Positions 11,285-20,324 of a stretch of 64,000 nt of DNA are shown here, in pieces; positions within the stretch are counted from its first letter, which is position 1, and every line of letters begins with the position of its first letter. The notes under the pieces were generated by a model that worked only from the letters and a program-made list of their open reading frames with translations, had not been told where the DNA came from and searched no databases. Source of the DNA: Brevinematales bacterium (GTDB lineage Bacteria > Spirochaetota > Brevinematia > Brevinematales > Thermospiraceae); contig JABLXN010000006.1 in the NCBI GenBank assembly GCA_013177995.1, forward strand, positions 88,577 through 152,576, in the 5' to 3' direction. A program made the translations under genes and the position numbers.

Positions 11285-11778
11285 AGCTTATCCCCTCCTT
11301 TGACCTCTCTGTCTTTATCGGCATATTCTCTATTTTTGTTAGTTATTGTCTGGGAGAGTTCATCGAGAATCTGTTGCTCTTCTTTGAGGGTGGCCTCTTG
11401 ATGGGCCTGCCAGGCCTTTTCTTTGAGAATCTCCACGGCTCGTTTTTCCTGACGGAATTTGGTGTACAGGGCGAGTTCTTTTTCCATAGCCTGCCGTTTT
11501 TTGTCAATTTCTCTCAGGATATCCCCTTCAATCTTTTTGGATTGCCAGCCATAGTAGTCTAACCATTTGAGTTTACCAAGGTCAAGAGACTTGGGGTTTT
11601 GTTTGATTTCTTCCTTCACTTTTTCTCTGAGGTTATGTTCGTTTTCCTGAATGGTTTGATGTTTACGGAGTTCTTTCTGGTATTCTCCGCTTGCCTTCGC
11701 CAGGACAATCTTTTGTTGGTCTTCTTTTTTTTGTCGGATTTCAAGAAGTTTCTGGAGACGAAAGGTAAAACGTTTCAT
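11281..11778 (-). CDS. fliJ: flagellar export protein FliJ
   Basis: 165 residues, almost entirely coiled coil. The N-terminus [21 protein letters not shown] fits the FliJ pattern (F-x-F-x-L-x-x-L-L-x-h-R). FliJ is the soluble stalk-like component that couples the FliI ATPase to the export gate. It overlaps the cyclase gene upstream and the transglycosylase gene downstream by 4 bases each. FliI and FliH are not next to it here. Confidence 0.8.
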   Translation of the reverse strand: MKRFTFRLQKLLEIRQKKEDQQKIVLAKASGEYQKELRKHQTIQENEHNLREKVKEEIKQNPKSLDLGKLKWLDYYGWQSKKIEGDILREIDKKRQAMEKELALYTKFRQEKRAVEILKEKAWQAHQEATLKEEQQILDELSQTITNKNREYADKDREVKGGDKL

Positions 11779-13679
11779 ACTTTCCTCCAGAGAATCCGTC
11801 TGACGGCAAAGGGTTCTTTTTTCCCTTTGAGGGTGAGAGGGGGAATCTCCTCCGTGGGATAGGGGCGTTTTGCTTCAGAGAGAATATCGAGAGAAGCAAG
11901 GATTTCCCCGCTCTGAGCCTGAGAGCAAAGCCGGGAGGTGGTATTAACCGCATCCCCTATGCAGGCAAAGTCCATACGAAATTGACTGCCAATATTTCCT
12001 ACCACCACATTCCCCATATGGACACCAATGCCAATCTCAAAGACGGGAAGCCCCTGTTTTTTTCGCTGTTGGTTAAAGGTTTCAATATCCTGCATGATTT
12101 CGATGGCGACCTGGAGAGCGGTGTCGGCTCTTTTTTCTCCCCCAAAATGAGCCATAATCTGATCTCCGACGAAATCATCGATATCGCCTCTATATCGACG
12201 GATGATTTTTGTCTGTCTGTCAAAGTAGGCGTTCAGGATGGTAATGACCTCTTCGGGATCGTTTTCTTCTGAAAAGGCGGTAAATCCTCTCACATCACTG
12301 AAAAGAAAGGCAAAGTTTTTCCTGTCATGAGTGCCAAGGTCAAGGGTCTCATCGGCTTTTTGTTCTATCATGGATTTTGTGGAGCGAGAAACAAATTTTT
12401 CTAAGTGATACTTGGAGATAAGTTCTTCAAGCATGATCTGAAAGATGTCTGCCAGTCGTCCAATCTCGTGTCCACCTTTGATGTCCACGGAGACGGAAAG
12501 GTTTCCTTCACTTACCTCGAGAGCCCATTTTTCCAGGAGCTTGATCTGACGAACCATAATGCCTGAGAGCCAGTATACCGCTAACATGCTGAAAAGGTAA
12601 ATGATGATGGCAAGAAGAAAGGCAATAGAAACATTTTGCTGGATGTTAGCCTGGATCTGGTCAAGATCATACACCACTATCACATTTCCAAGAAAACGGA
12701 AACGCTCTCCGTATTCTCGAAGGATCGAAAGTCGCTGAAAGATCTTCTCATCGGCGGATTTGATGGCCCCCACATTGCGGCGCTGAAGGGCGTCCTGGAG
12801 GTCTCGCAGGGCTCCGGGTAGCCAGGTATCTCGCAAAAGCCATCGGTCATCTCTGTCAAGGGTATAGCCTTTTTTGGTAAAGATGGCTTTGTAAGATTCC
12901 AAGAAGAGGTTGTCAAGACTCCAGGCGATAACATCATCGCTTGCGGTAAAATTGGAGGGATGGAGATAGGAAGGTAGCCATTCTTCATAGCGTTTGTAGA
13001 GGTCTTTGTAGGTTTTTTTTCTTTGTTCGTCGGAAAGTCCATTTTTATGATAGGGGACAAGAATGGTGTCAAAGTCCCTGTTGACAGTCATGAGTTCTCC
13101 AAATTGAGCACGTACAGGAGAGGAGAGAAGGCGGTATCGTTTTTTGATGATTCTTTTCTCACTTTTGTTCGTGGAGATGGCGACATAATCTCGACTTGAG
13201 GTTTCATTGGTTCCTGTCATGCGAGGCAAAAGGGAGAGATAAGGAGGTCTCTTTTCTCGTATTTTTTGATGAGAGAAGACTATTTTCTGGTCGCGATTGT
13301 ACACGTACACGGCGATAACATCGGGATTGATGTCCATAAAGCGGGTAATTTCATTGGAGATAAAACTGTGCTTCAAAGCCTGTTCTGTGGGAGAGATTTG
13401 TTTTTCACTATCGAGATACCACTGGAGGGTTGTACTCAGGCTTTCGGTGAGAGCACGTGCCTTTTGTTGTTTTTCCTGAGCGATGATGCTACTCTGAGAG
13501 AGATACACGAGAAGGGTGAAAATCCCTATGGTAACAAAAAGAAGAAGCCCTAAGAGAAAGAGCCATCTTGCCCTGATACCAAAAAAGACCCGCCGAATGG
13601 GGTTTTTCTTTTTCTTTTTGGTGCCAAAGGGGAGGAGTTGCAGGATTTTTTTGAACCAGGATTTTTTTTGCTTTGCCAT
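11775..13679 (-). CDS. membrane-bound class III adenylate/guanylate cyclase with HAMP domain
   Basis: 634 residues from ATG 13679 (AAGGAAAG upstream; the frame is open further but without a site). After a very basic N-terminus (KKKKK) comes a transmembrane helix (about 40-65), a ~270-residue extracytoplasmic sensor region, a second helix (about 340-365), HAMP, then the cyclase domain (about 430-630). The metal-binding Asp (FSDVRGFT), second Asp region (DDFVGDQIMAHFGG) and transition-state Asn/Arg (GDAVNTTSRLC) are present. The Lys that normally reads adenine (DKFxGD) is Asp here, so nucleotide specificity is uncertain. It is embedded in the flagellar operon. Confidence 0.85.
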   Translation of the reverse strand: MAKQKKSWFKKILQLLPFGTKKKKKNPIRRVFFGIRARWLFLLGLLLFVTIGIFTLLVYLSQSSIIAQEKQQKARALTESLSTTLQWYLDSEKQISPTEQALKHSFISNEITRFMDINPDVIAVYVYNRDQKIVFSHQKIREKRPPYLSLLPRMTGTNETSSRDYVAISTNKSEKRIIKKRYRLLSSPVRAQFGELMTVNRDFDTILVPYHKNGLSDEQRKKTYKDLYKRYEEWLPSYLHPSNFTASDDVIAWSLDNLFLESYKAIFTKKGYTLDRDDRWLLRDTWLPGALRDLQDALQRRNVGAIKSADEKIFQRLSILREYGERFRFLGNVIVVYDLDQIQANIQQNVSIAFLLAIIIYLFSMLAVYWLSGIMVRQIKLLEKWALEVSEGNLSVSVDIKGGHEIGRLADIFQIMLEELISKYHLEKFVSRSTKSMIEQKADETLDLGTHDRKNFAFLFSDVRGFTAFSEENDPEEVITILNAYFDRQTKIIRRYRGDIDDFVGDQIMAHFGGEKRADTALQVAIEIMQDIETFNQQRKKQGLPVFEIGIGVHMGNVVVGNIGSQFRMDFACIGDAVNTTSRLCSQAQSGEILASLDILSEAKRPYPTEEIPPLTLKGKKEPFAVRRILWRKV

Positions 13680-13689
13680 GGTGCTTTCC

Positions 13690-14484
13690 TTACCGAATTG
13701 GTTTGAGGTGTTTGAGACGATCGGAAAGAGGTGGTAGGGATATACGAGGGTCAATCATTCGCTGGTCATAGACAAAACTTTCGTCGGGCAGAATAGTCCA
13801 TTTTTTTTTGAGGAGTTTTTTGAGGGCCGTGGCTATTTCATAAAAATTCCAACCACGGTTGGAGTCTAAAAGATAGATGGCGGGTGGATGGTGAGAGATT
13901 ATCTCCCAGAGGGCTTTGACCGTATCATCGAGAAAAGAGGCGGCCGGGAGCCATCGTGTACTGGCGAAAATTTTGCCTTCTGTATTATGTTTCTTCTCTA
14001 AATACGCTGCCATCTGATTGCCACTTGTGTTGGTGTCAATCTGCCAGCCAAGTCTGGCTATATAGGCCTGGGGGTTTTGGTAGAGAATACGCTGTTCAGC
14101 CATTCGTTTTTCAAAGCCATATCCGTAATCATTGTCCGGGTGGGACTGCGGGGTGAAAGGACCCTTCGCCGTATCAGAGAAGACCTGGACCGTACTGGTA
14201 AAAAGAAACTTGATCCCGCATTTGTGGGTGATCCACGCCAGTTCGCTACTCCATTCATAATGGACAAGCCAGTTTTCGTTTGGTCTTCCTGTAGGTTGAG
14301 AGGGAGCGGCAAGATGAAAGAGGATATCAGGGGCTATCTCCTGGATAAAACTCTCCATGGCCATATAGTTGTCAATGGGGATTTCCTGCCTGTTCCATCC
14401 ATAAACCTCATGCCCCATCTTCTCAAGGAAGTTTTTGAGGTGCTGTCCTATGGTTCCGCTTATACCGGTGATGAGTATTCTCAT
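13690..14484 (-). CDS. NAD(P)-dependent sugar-nucleotide reductase/epimerase (extended SDR, RmlD-like)
   Basis: About 264 residues from ATG 14484, preceded by AGGAGGGGGC; an ATG 15 bases upstream overlaps the previous stop. The dinucleotide-binding motif TGISGTIG lies at the N-terminus. A catalytic Ser/Thr stretch (FTSTVQVF) and YGFEK (YxxxK) complete the SDR triad. Similar proteins reduce dTDP-4-keto-rhamnose or act on other nucleotide sugars, for surface polysaccharide or flagellin glycan. No other sugar-nucleotide genes are nearby, so the substrate is unknown. Confidence 0.75.
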   Translation of the reverse strand: MRILITGISGTIGQHLKNFLEKMGHEVYGWNRQEIPIDNYMAMESFIQEIAPDILFHLAAPSQPTGRPNENWLVHYEWSSELAWITHKCGIKFLFTSTVQVFSDTAKGPFTPQSHPDNDYGYGFEKRMAEQRILYQNPQAYIARLGWQIDTNTSGNQMAAYLEKKHNTEGKIFASTRWLPAASFLDDTVKALWEIISHHPPAIYLLDSNRGWNFYEIATALKKLLKKKWTILPDESFVYDQRMIDPRISLPPLSDRLKHLKPIR

Positions 14485-14492
14485 GCCCCCTC

Positions 14493-15365
14493 CTACCATC
14501 CAAAGAGAAGTTGTTGTTCTATGACACCGAGATCACGCTTCCATGGGTAGAGTTTTCTTGCTTTTTGTACGAGAGAGTTGGCTTTTTGGTATTCTTTTGT
14601 TTCTACGTACAATCGACAGAGTTCGAGAAGACCATCAGCATGCCAGGAAGGGTTGGCCTGGAGAGCACGTTCATAGTACCTGATGGCTTCGTCCACGCGT
14701 TTTCTCTCAAGGGATCCCATGCCAGCTATCCTGAGGATCTCGGGGTGTTTTGGGAAGAGTTTGAGAGAGGAGGCAAGGGTACTATCAAAGGCTTCCCAGT
14801 TTCTTTGTTTGAGAAGGAAAAAGAGCCGATAGTAGTGGAGAATGGGAAACCGTGGATATCTTGCCATGAGATCAGAGAGTTTGTCTAGAGCTGCCACGTA
14901 ATCTCTGTTGCGATTGACATGTTCTTTGATAATTTCGAGGCGAACTAACCAGTTGACATACTTGAGCTGGGATTCCATTTCGATCAAGGTGGCCAAGCGA
15001 TCTTTGGGATTTTCTATGTAGCGAGAGAGAAAATCGGCTAACGGAAGATTGGAAGAAAGGACTCGTTTTGTATAAAGGGTGAGGTTTCGGGAAAGTCCAT
15101 ATTCAAGGGCTTCTACACCAAAGCCCTCCTGTTGAGAAAGAAAATGGTAGGTTAGAAGGACGACGGTATTGGAAGGGTTCTTCTGAAAGAGACGGAAGAG
15201 AATTTTTTCAGATGAGATGAAATCCATCTCCTGATAGGCTTTCAGAAAACGACTATATTCCGGGCGAGAAGAGGAGTCGAGAAGATTTTCCCATTCTGTT
15301 TCCTGAGCGCCTACTCCAGAAAAAAACAAAAGACTCGTGAAAAAAAGAAGAAGATATCGTGGCAT
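14493..15365 (-). CDS. secreted TPR-repeat protein
   Basis: 290 residues from ATG 15365 (GAGGG upstream), first gene of the fliJ operon. A signal peptide (MPRYLLLFFTSLLFFSGVGAQ) is followed by helical repeats. At least three TPR-like units are visible, the clearest being EAIRYYERALQANPSWHADGL and YVETKEYQKANSLVQKARKLYP near the C-terminus. TPR proteins scaffold complexes; spirochaete flagellar collars contain several TPR proteins, so a periplasmic flagellar role is possible given the operon, but this is inference. Confidence 0.65.
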   Translation of the reverse strand: MPRYLLLFFTSLLFFSGVGAQETEWENLLDSSSRPEYSRFLKAYQEMDFISSEKILFRLFQKNPSNTVVLLTYHFLSQQEGFGVEALEYGLSRNLTLYTKRVLSSNLPLADFLSRYIENPKDRLATLIEMESQLKYVNWLVRLEIIKEHVNRNRDYVAALDKLSDLMARYPRFPILHYYRLFFLLKQRNWEAFDSTLASSLKLFPKHPEILRIAGMGSLERKRVDEAIRYYERALQANPSWHADGLLELCRLYVETKEYQKANSLVQKARKLYPWKRDLGVIEQQLLFGW

Positions 15366-15396
15366 AATTCCCTCTTTTTGAGTTTTTTCCCCTACC

Positions 15397-15425
15397 ATTA
15401 TACCAGGAAACCTCCAAAACCGCAA
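15397..15425 (-). promoter_or_regulatory. sigma-70-type promoter of the fliJ operon
   Basis: Minus strand TTGCGG (15425-15420), 17-bp spacer, TATAAT (15402-15397). It is positioned about 30 bases before the TPR gene start at 15365. Confidence 0.75.
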
Positions 15426-15465
15426 CCTTTTTTACTCCCAAAAAGAAACTTCCCTTATAAAGAGA

Positions 15466-15487
15466 GGGGCTGCCTTGCGACAGCCCC
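15466..15487 (-). terminator. intrinsic terminator of the acidic zinc-ribbon gene
   Basis: GGGGCTG (15466-15472) and CAGCCCC (15481-15487) form a perfect 7-bp stem with an 8-base loop. On the minus strand it is followed by a T-rich stretch (TCTCTTTATAAG). It separates this gene from the operon promoter just downstream. Confidence 0.65.
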
Positions 15488-15513
15488 GTTATCATGTCGA
15501 GGATAACAGGAGG

Positions 15514-15834
15514 CTATTCCTGGGTAACGTTTGAGGATCCACACATAGGACAGGAAACATCGACAAAGTCGTTTTCATCGTCCACCTCGGAGATATAGTC
15601 TGTCCACTTGTGGCCACAATCTTCGCAGATAAAGGTTGCCTCAACCTCTCCCGACTCGTCAGAGAACTCATCCTCATCATCGGCATACATGTCTTCAAGT
15701 TCGTCATATTCGTCGGCAAACTCATCCAGTTCTTCTTCGTCCTCTTCTGTCAGGAAATCGTCCATGTAGTCGAGGTCATCGAAGTCTTCAAACTCTGCGT
15801 CATCCGAGTAGGATCGATCCAAGTAGTCTCTCAT
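15514..15834 (-). CDS. small acidic protein with C-terminal zinc ribbon
   Basis: 106 residues. The first ~65 residues are extremely acidic (about half Asp/Glu, with Tyr). The C-terminus carries two CxxC pairs, CEDC and CPMC, about 26 residues apart, forming a likely treble-clef/zinc-ribbon. I do not recognise a family; zinc ribbons of this kind often bind nucleic acid or ribosomal/transcription partners, and the acidic arm may mimic nucleic acid. It is a single-gene unit with its own promoter and terminator, suggesting steady expression. Confidence 0.7.
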   Translation of the reverse strand: MRDYLDRSYSDDAEFEDFDDLDYMDDFLTEEDEEELDEFADEYDELEDMYADDEDEFSDESGEVEATFICEDCGHKWTDYISEVDDENDFVDVSCPMCGSSNVTQE

Positions 15835-15865
15835 AACAGAAAATCCTCCCCTAAATTGGTTATCT

Positions 15866-15895
15866 ATATTATTACTAAAGATTCTATTCTGTCAA
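15866..15895 (-). promoter_or_regulatory. promoter of the acidic zinc-ribbon gene
   Basis: Minus strand TTGACA (15895-15890), 18-bp spacer, TAATAT (15871-15866). The rest of the 369-bp gap to 16204 contains the 16107-16127 repeat and no supported gene. Confidence 0.6.
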
Positions 15896-16106
15896 GTAAA
15901 AAAGCCCTTTTTTTGAAAAAAATTTTTCGATGAGGAGTGAGTGATGGGGTGCGCTTTCGGCGAAGGAGAGACGTGAAAAAAGGCTTACGAGGATAAAGGT
16001 TATGGAGAGGGCTCATCAAAAAGAGAAGATTTTTCTAGAGAATAGGCTTTGCTTTTTGGATGTTCTTGGGGATAGCTTGCGATTTTCTTTCAGCTTGGTA
16101 TGGTCT

Positions 16107-16127
16107 TTTGCTGAGACATGGGAATTG
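16107..16127 (+). repeat. isolated copy of the GCTGAGACATGGGAAT repeat ending in ATTGAAA
   Basis: TTTGCTGAGACATGGGAAT (16107-16125) is identical to 8925-8943. Here it runs on into TGAAA, giving an ATTGAAA end like many type I/III CRISPR repeats. There is a single unit, with no spacer array. Confidence 0.6.
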
Positions 16128-16203
16128 AAAATATATCTTGAAAAATTTGATAAATGGAGGTATGATATTGTCAAGAAAAAGAGAGGTACTCAGGAGGAGA
16201 GAG

Positions 16204-17109
16204 ATGAGAATAGGGTATGTGTTTTTAGCAATGGTTATGATGGTCATGGTCTTTTTTGGTAGTGAACGTCCGATGAAAATGAACTGGGAGCAGATACCTT
16301 CAAAGTGGTATATACGCTATTCGGTATGGGAAGGCAAAAAGCAGGTGGGTTACATGCATGTGGTTTACATCGTAGAAAAAGAGGATCAGAGGGTTTTTCT
16401 CAAAAGTTATATGAGGATGTGGTATCCGGACAAAAAGCAGGGAGAAAAATATCTTCCTTCAGAGATACGGGCTTTTCGGGATACTGAGGTCTTTGATATG
16501 ACGAGATCTCAGGTTCTTGAGTCGTGGTATGTGGCTCCTGAGAGGGGAAAAGAGGCTATTCCTGCGGGAAGCTGGCTTACCAATAGGGGATTTCTGGATG
16601 TGACCAATGGCATATTTTTTGAGGAGGTTGTTACCTGGAATGGCTATGAGGGTCGGGTGAGTCGTGGGAGGTGTCGGGTGGATACCAATGTAGGAGTTCT
16701 GAATTATAAGTTTCTGGTCTATCATTGTCCTGTTGGTTTTTTTGACTTTGAGGGTGGTGGGACACTTCAAATGGCCATGGATGTGTTGAAAACGGCGATT
16801 AAAGGGGAAGCTCGTTTGAAAGAGGGGGGAAAGATAGACACTCCATCGGGGAGTTATGATACCTGGAGGGTAGAATGGGTGGTCAAGGATCCTTTGATGA
16901 AGATTTTGTGGGGGCGCTGGATGTATGTGATGGGATCCTATTGGGTTGATAAAAAGACTCGAATGACGGTAAAACGAGTTCATGAGACCGGTATGGTGTA
17001 TTTGCTTGATGAGTATGCCGAGTTTGATGATTATTCTGCTCTTGCCCGGCGTGTGAACAGCTGGATGGAGAGAGAAGGGGGTCAAAGATTGGCTCCAAAA
17101 GAACGTTAG
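16204..17109 (+). CDS. unknown secreted/anchored protein, first gene of the Lol-like cluster
   Basis: 301 residues from ATG 16204 (AGGAGG at 16193-16198). An N-terminal hydrophobic segment (GYVFLAMVMMVMVFF) is a signal or anchor. The mature part is beta-rich with repeated aromatic strands (WYIRYSVWEGKKQVGYMHVVY, GGKIDTPSGSYDTWRVEWVVKD), and ends in a strand turn typical of lipid- or substrate-binding half-barrels (LolA- or DUF3108-like pattern, not proven). It heads eight closely spaced plus-strand genes that include an ABC exporter and a LolA-like carrier, so a role in envelope transport is likely. Confidence 0.55.
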   Translation: MRIGYVFLAMVMMVMVFFGSERPMKMNWEQIPSKWYIRYSVWEGKKQVGYMHVVYIVEKEDQRVFLKSYMRMWYPDKKQGEKYLPSEIRAFRDTEVFDMTRSQVLESWYVAPERGKEAIPAGSWLTNRGFLDVTNGIFFEEVVTWNGYEGRVSRGRCRVDTNVGVLNYKFLVYHCPVGFFDFEGGGTLQMAMDVLKTAIKGEARLKEGGKIDTPSGSYDTWRVEWVVKDPLMKILWGRWMYVMGSYWVDKKTRMTVKRVHETGMVYLLDEYAEFDDYSALARRVNSWMEREGGQRLAPKER

Positions 17110-17127
17110 TGAAGAAGGAAGGTTTTT

Positions 17128-18198
17128 ATGAAAAGATGGGCAAAGGGGATACTCTTCTGGCTTTTTTGTATGGTGGTCTGGGCACAGGAGGAACCACTGG
17201 AATCTTCTCGTGTGCCTTTGAGTACCTTGTCTGCTTCCTATTTTCCTTCATTGTCCACGGAAAGTTTTTTGAGGTATCATGCCCAGTTTGGGGTGAGAGG
17301 AGGCTTTTACAATTTGTTTTCTGAGGGACCATCTCTTCATCTCCTGTATGCGATGCAACACTGGTATGGGGATGGGGTTTTGCTTCGAGAGACAAGGGGA
17401 GAGGGAGTTTATACGAATGCTTTGCAGAGTTATGATGTGGCTTCTGTTTCGCTTCTTTCTACGGTAGGCAAGTATTATCGTATGGAAACAGGGGTGGAAT
17501 ATGTGCAGAATCGGTTGCTTCAGCCTGTGGAAGGGTATGATGAGTATTCTTTTGATCTTCTCAAGGGGAAAGTGGCGCTTGGATGGTCTACGCTGCGCTC
17601 CAGAATGGAACCATGGGTGGAGGGATATCTTCCCCTTTATCCCCAGAGGGGAAGTTATGGGAATATAGGGCTTGGCTATAATCTTTCTGGAACAAATCAA
17701 TTCCTGACGATGGAAGGGAAGCTCCAGGTGGTGTTTCCACTTTTTTCGTGGTGGACCTTGTCTTTTGTGACTACAGCGGAGGGAGGGCTTTCTTCTCTTT
17801 TGCGGCCTTATAAACGGAGTGTGTATTGTATTGGTGGAAAGCCAATGGTGGGTGATTATGTGGTATGGACGGGTGTGGAAGGGCGGTATTATTCTCCCTT
17901 TGGGGGCTGGACATTTTCCACACCAGAATTCTGGTATTTTGCTTCCTATCCTGTGCGGTTGAAAGCTGGTTTTCTTGCTGGAGTCAATGGGGCTCTTGCT
18001 GGTCATTATGATCATTTTCTGGCAAGTCAATATGGTGTGTATGTTGGGCCCACGATAGCGATTTATGTGATGGAACAGCTGTGGGGATTTTTACGCTTTG
18101 ATGTGGGCATGGTGATGAGTGGAGAACAGAAAATTCGTCTCTCTTTTTCCATAGGAGGGATAAATGAGAAGCCTGTTCCTTTTATTGATATTTTGTGA
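17128..18198 (+). CDS. putative outer-membrane beta-barrel protein
   Basis: 356 residues with signal peptide (MKRWAKGILFWLFCMVVWAQ, AQ cleavage). The mature sequence alternates hydrophobic and polar residues in many aromatic-ended strands (KVALGWSTLRSRMEPWVEGYLP, GSYGNIGLGYNLSG, FLRFDVGMVMSGEQKIRLSFSIGG), as in outer-membrane barrels. No family recognised. Nineteen bases after the previous gene, with AAGGAAGG before the ATG. Confidence 0.55.
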   Translation: MKRWAKGILFWLFCMVVWAQEEPLESSRVPLSTLSASYFPSLSTESFLRYHAQFGVRGGFYNLFSEGPSLHLLYAMQHWYGDGVLLRETRGEGVYTNALQSYDVASVSLLSTVGKYYRMETGVEYVQNRLLQPVEGYDEYSFDLLKGKVALGWSTLRSRMEPWVEGYLPLYPQRGSYGNIGLGYNLSGTNQFLTMEGKLQVVFPLFSWWTLSFVTTAEGGLSSLLRPYKRSVYCIGGKPMVGDYVVWTGVEGRYYSPFGGWTFSTPEFWYFASYPVRLKAGFLAGVNGALAGHYDHFLASQYGVYVGPTIAIYVMEQLWGFLRFDVGMVMSGEQKIRLSFSIGGINEKPVPFIDIL

Positions 18199-18213
18199 AG
18201 TGGAGAGGAAAAG

Positions 18214-19074
18214 ATGAAAAAAAGAGGGTATGTTTGTTTAGGTATTTTTTGGATCGTTTTGACGATGTGGGGTGTAACGACGGAGGAAGTGAGAGAGGAA
18301 GCCTCCCGGTTTGTGAGGTTTCAGCAAAGGGTGGTAGGAGATACCGTGGGCGTGGTCCTGACAACGAAACGGGATGCCTCTCTGTATCGTGTGGGCGAAG
18401 AGTCTTTTGCTTTTTCCGGGAGTCTTTCGTATGGAGTAGCGCTTTCTCCGCTTTTTTCTGTGTATCGGGAGGATTTTGGGGTATTGGTACCATCGGATTG
18501 GTATGGTGAGATGGGGGTAGCTCTGCCTATGCTCTCTTCTCATGTGGCGCTTTTTTCTCCTTCTCGCTGGATGATTTCGGTGGGGATGAAAGGGTGGAAG
18601 GGGACAGAGGATAGTTCTCCCACACTTTTTGGGGGAAGTTTCTCCTGTCTCTATGAAGTGATCACAGAGACACCACAAATAGCGGCGATCAAGATAGGAG
18701 GGGGATATAGTGGGATACAGGTGTCCGACAAGAGGTTTCATACACTCATGGTGGATGGGGAAGAAACGTCGGGGATTTTTTCTCTCTCCTCATTTTTTCA
18801 TGGGGTCTCTTTAGAATGTCTTGTGGAGAAGTCTTTCTTCTTTTTGAATAATTACCTGAGGCTTCATTATCTCTCTCTTATGGGGAACACAGAAGGGTTT
18901 TTTTCGATAGCTTCTGTGAATGAGAATGTTCGGCAAGAAATGAATGTACATAGTTTTGTAGTCTCTGGTGGGTTTGAGGTGATGATTGGGTTTCTCAGTC
19001 TTTCCCTCGAATTTGGAAGAGATATGGTGTCTTCTGCTACGTATGTTGATGCGGGTTTGCGTTTTACTTTTTAG
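18214..19074 (+). CDS. putative outer-membrane protein with terminal aromatic strand
   Basis: 286 residues. A signal peptide (KKRGYVCLGIFWIVLTMWGV) is followed by beta-strand-rich sequence. The last strand ends YVDAGLRFTF with a C-terminal Phe, the usual BAM-recognition signature for outer-membrane barrels. No family recognised. It sits 15 bases after the previous gene and 9 before the first permease. Confidence 0.55.
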   Translation: MKKRGYVCLGIFWIVLTMWGVTTEEVREEASRFVRFQQRVVGDTVGVVLTTKRDASLYRVGEESFAFSGSLSYGVALSPLFSVYREDFGVLVPSDWYGEMGVALPMLSSHVALFSPSRWMISVGMKGWKGTEDSSPTLFGGSFSCLYEVITETPQIAAIKIGGGYSGIQVSDKRFHTLMVDGEETSGIFSLSSFFHGVSLECLVEKSFFFLNNYLRLHYLSLMGNTEGFFSIASVNENVRQEMNVHSFVVSGGFEVMIGFLSLSLEFGRDMVSSATYVDAGLRFTF

Positions 19075-19083
19075 GGGCTGGCT

Positions 19084-20316
19084 ATGTGGAGAATGCTTCT
19101 CTTTAATATCAGGAAGCACTGGGTGATGTTTTCTCTTCTGGGTGTTCTGGTGATGATTTTGATGTTTTATCTTCTGGTTGGGCTGAATGTGATGTTTTCT
19201 CTTTCTCAGTCTCTTTTTTTCTCTTCTCGGGAGAGTTTGGTTCCGGATATGATTATTGTTTCTGCTGAAAAGAGATCGCTTGACATTTTTACTCTGGAGG
19301 GGGAACAGGGATTTTTCCCTCTCCCGGCTGGAGAGAAACTTCTTCTTTTTCTGGATACCAATGGACTGGTGGAGAAAGCGGTTCCACGTATCAGGAAGTG
19401 GGCGTGGGTGTCATCTCCTCGAAATGAGGGGTATATTGTGCTTACAGGGGTTGATCCCCAAAGAGAAAAAGCCTTTTTTCCGGAGAGAAGATTGCAAAGA
19501 GGAGTGTGGTGGGGTTCTTCTCAGGATCTTCTTCTTTATTATCGGCATGCGGATTTTCTTGCTATGGAAGAAAAAGAAGAGGCCGGTGTGGGGATAATGA
19601 ATACGAATGGGTATATTGTGTATGATACGGTTCGTTTAGCCGGACTTCTGGATTATGGCACTATGGATGTGTATGCTGAGTTTGCTTTGTATGGGTTTCT
19701 GCCAATTGAAACCATGAGAAGACTTCTTGGAGTAGACCCTGAGGCTATGGAAGAAATATGGGTGAGATTACATCAACCAGAAAAATGGAAGGTTCTCTCT
19801 CAGATGATACAGAAGGAATTTGGTTCAGGGTATCGGATTATTCCTTTGAAACAGGCATCATCTCTTCTTTCGGGGGTTTTTCAACTTATTCGTGTGATGA
19901 TGGGAAGTGTGATGCTGGTCCTGTTGGTACTTGTGTATGTGTGTAGTTCGTTTTTAGTTCGGGTATTTGTCAATCACCGTTTGAAGGAAGTGGCTATTTA
20001 TCATGCCATGGGTATTCCTCAATGGAGAGTGGTACTTCTTTTTGGATGGGAGTTTCTCACAGTCATTCTTTTTTGGGGTGGGATAGGGTACTGGAGTGGG
20101 TATCAGGTGATGAAAAGGCTTTTTTCTACGCCTATAGAGGCGTCACTTCTTCCTTTGCAATTTTTGGCCGGAAGGAATGTGTTAAGGTTTGATTTTTTCC
20201 CCTTGAGTGGATGGATGGCTTTTTTTCTTTTTGTTTGTGTGATTGTTTCGCATCTCTGGCTCATTGGCCGGTTTTTGCATCAACTGGATCCTCTTGATCT
20301 TTTGAGAGAAGTATAG
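19084..20316 (+). CDS. FtsX/LolE-type ABC transporter permease
   Basis: 410 residues. One N-terminal transmembrane helix (about 12-38), a large extracytoplasmic domain (MacB-PCD-like, about 40-260), then three helices near the C-terminus (about 265-295, 315-340, 375-400), the LolC/LolE/MacB topology. Such permeases extract lipoproteins or other hydrophobic substrates from the inner-membrane outer leaflet by mechanotransmission. Pairs with the next gene and the ATPase at 23548. Confidence 0.8.
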   Translation: MWRMLLFNIRKHWVMFSLLGVLVMILMFYLLVGLNVMFSLSQSLFFSSRESLVPDMIIVSAEKRSLDIFTLEGEQGFFPLPAGEKLLLFLDTNGLVEKAVPRIRKWAWVSSPRNEGYIVLTGVDPQREKAFFPERRLQRGVWWGSSQDLLLYYRHADFLAMEEKEEAGVGIMNTNGYIVYDTVRLAGLLDYGTMDVYAEFALYGFLPIETMRRLLGVDPEAMEEIWVRLHQPEKWKVLSQMIQKEFGSGYRIIPLKQASSLLSGVFQLIRVMMGSVMLVLLVLVYVCSSFLVRVFVNHRLKEVAIYHAMGIPQWRVVLLFGWEFLTVILFWGGIGYWSGYQVMKRLFSTPIEASLLPLQFLAGRNVLRFDFFPLSGWMAFFLFVCVIVSHLWLIGRFLHQLDPLDLLREV

Positions 20317-20324
20317 GGGGAGTT

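Noticed and set aside
16107..16137. CRISPR array
   Set aside because: Only one repeat-like unit with an ATTGAAA end; no regularly spaced repeats and no cas genes in the window.
16002..16262. 86-residue open frame before the Lol-like cluster
   Set aside because: No ribosome site, overlaps the real start at 16204 in another frame, and contains the dispersed repeat.
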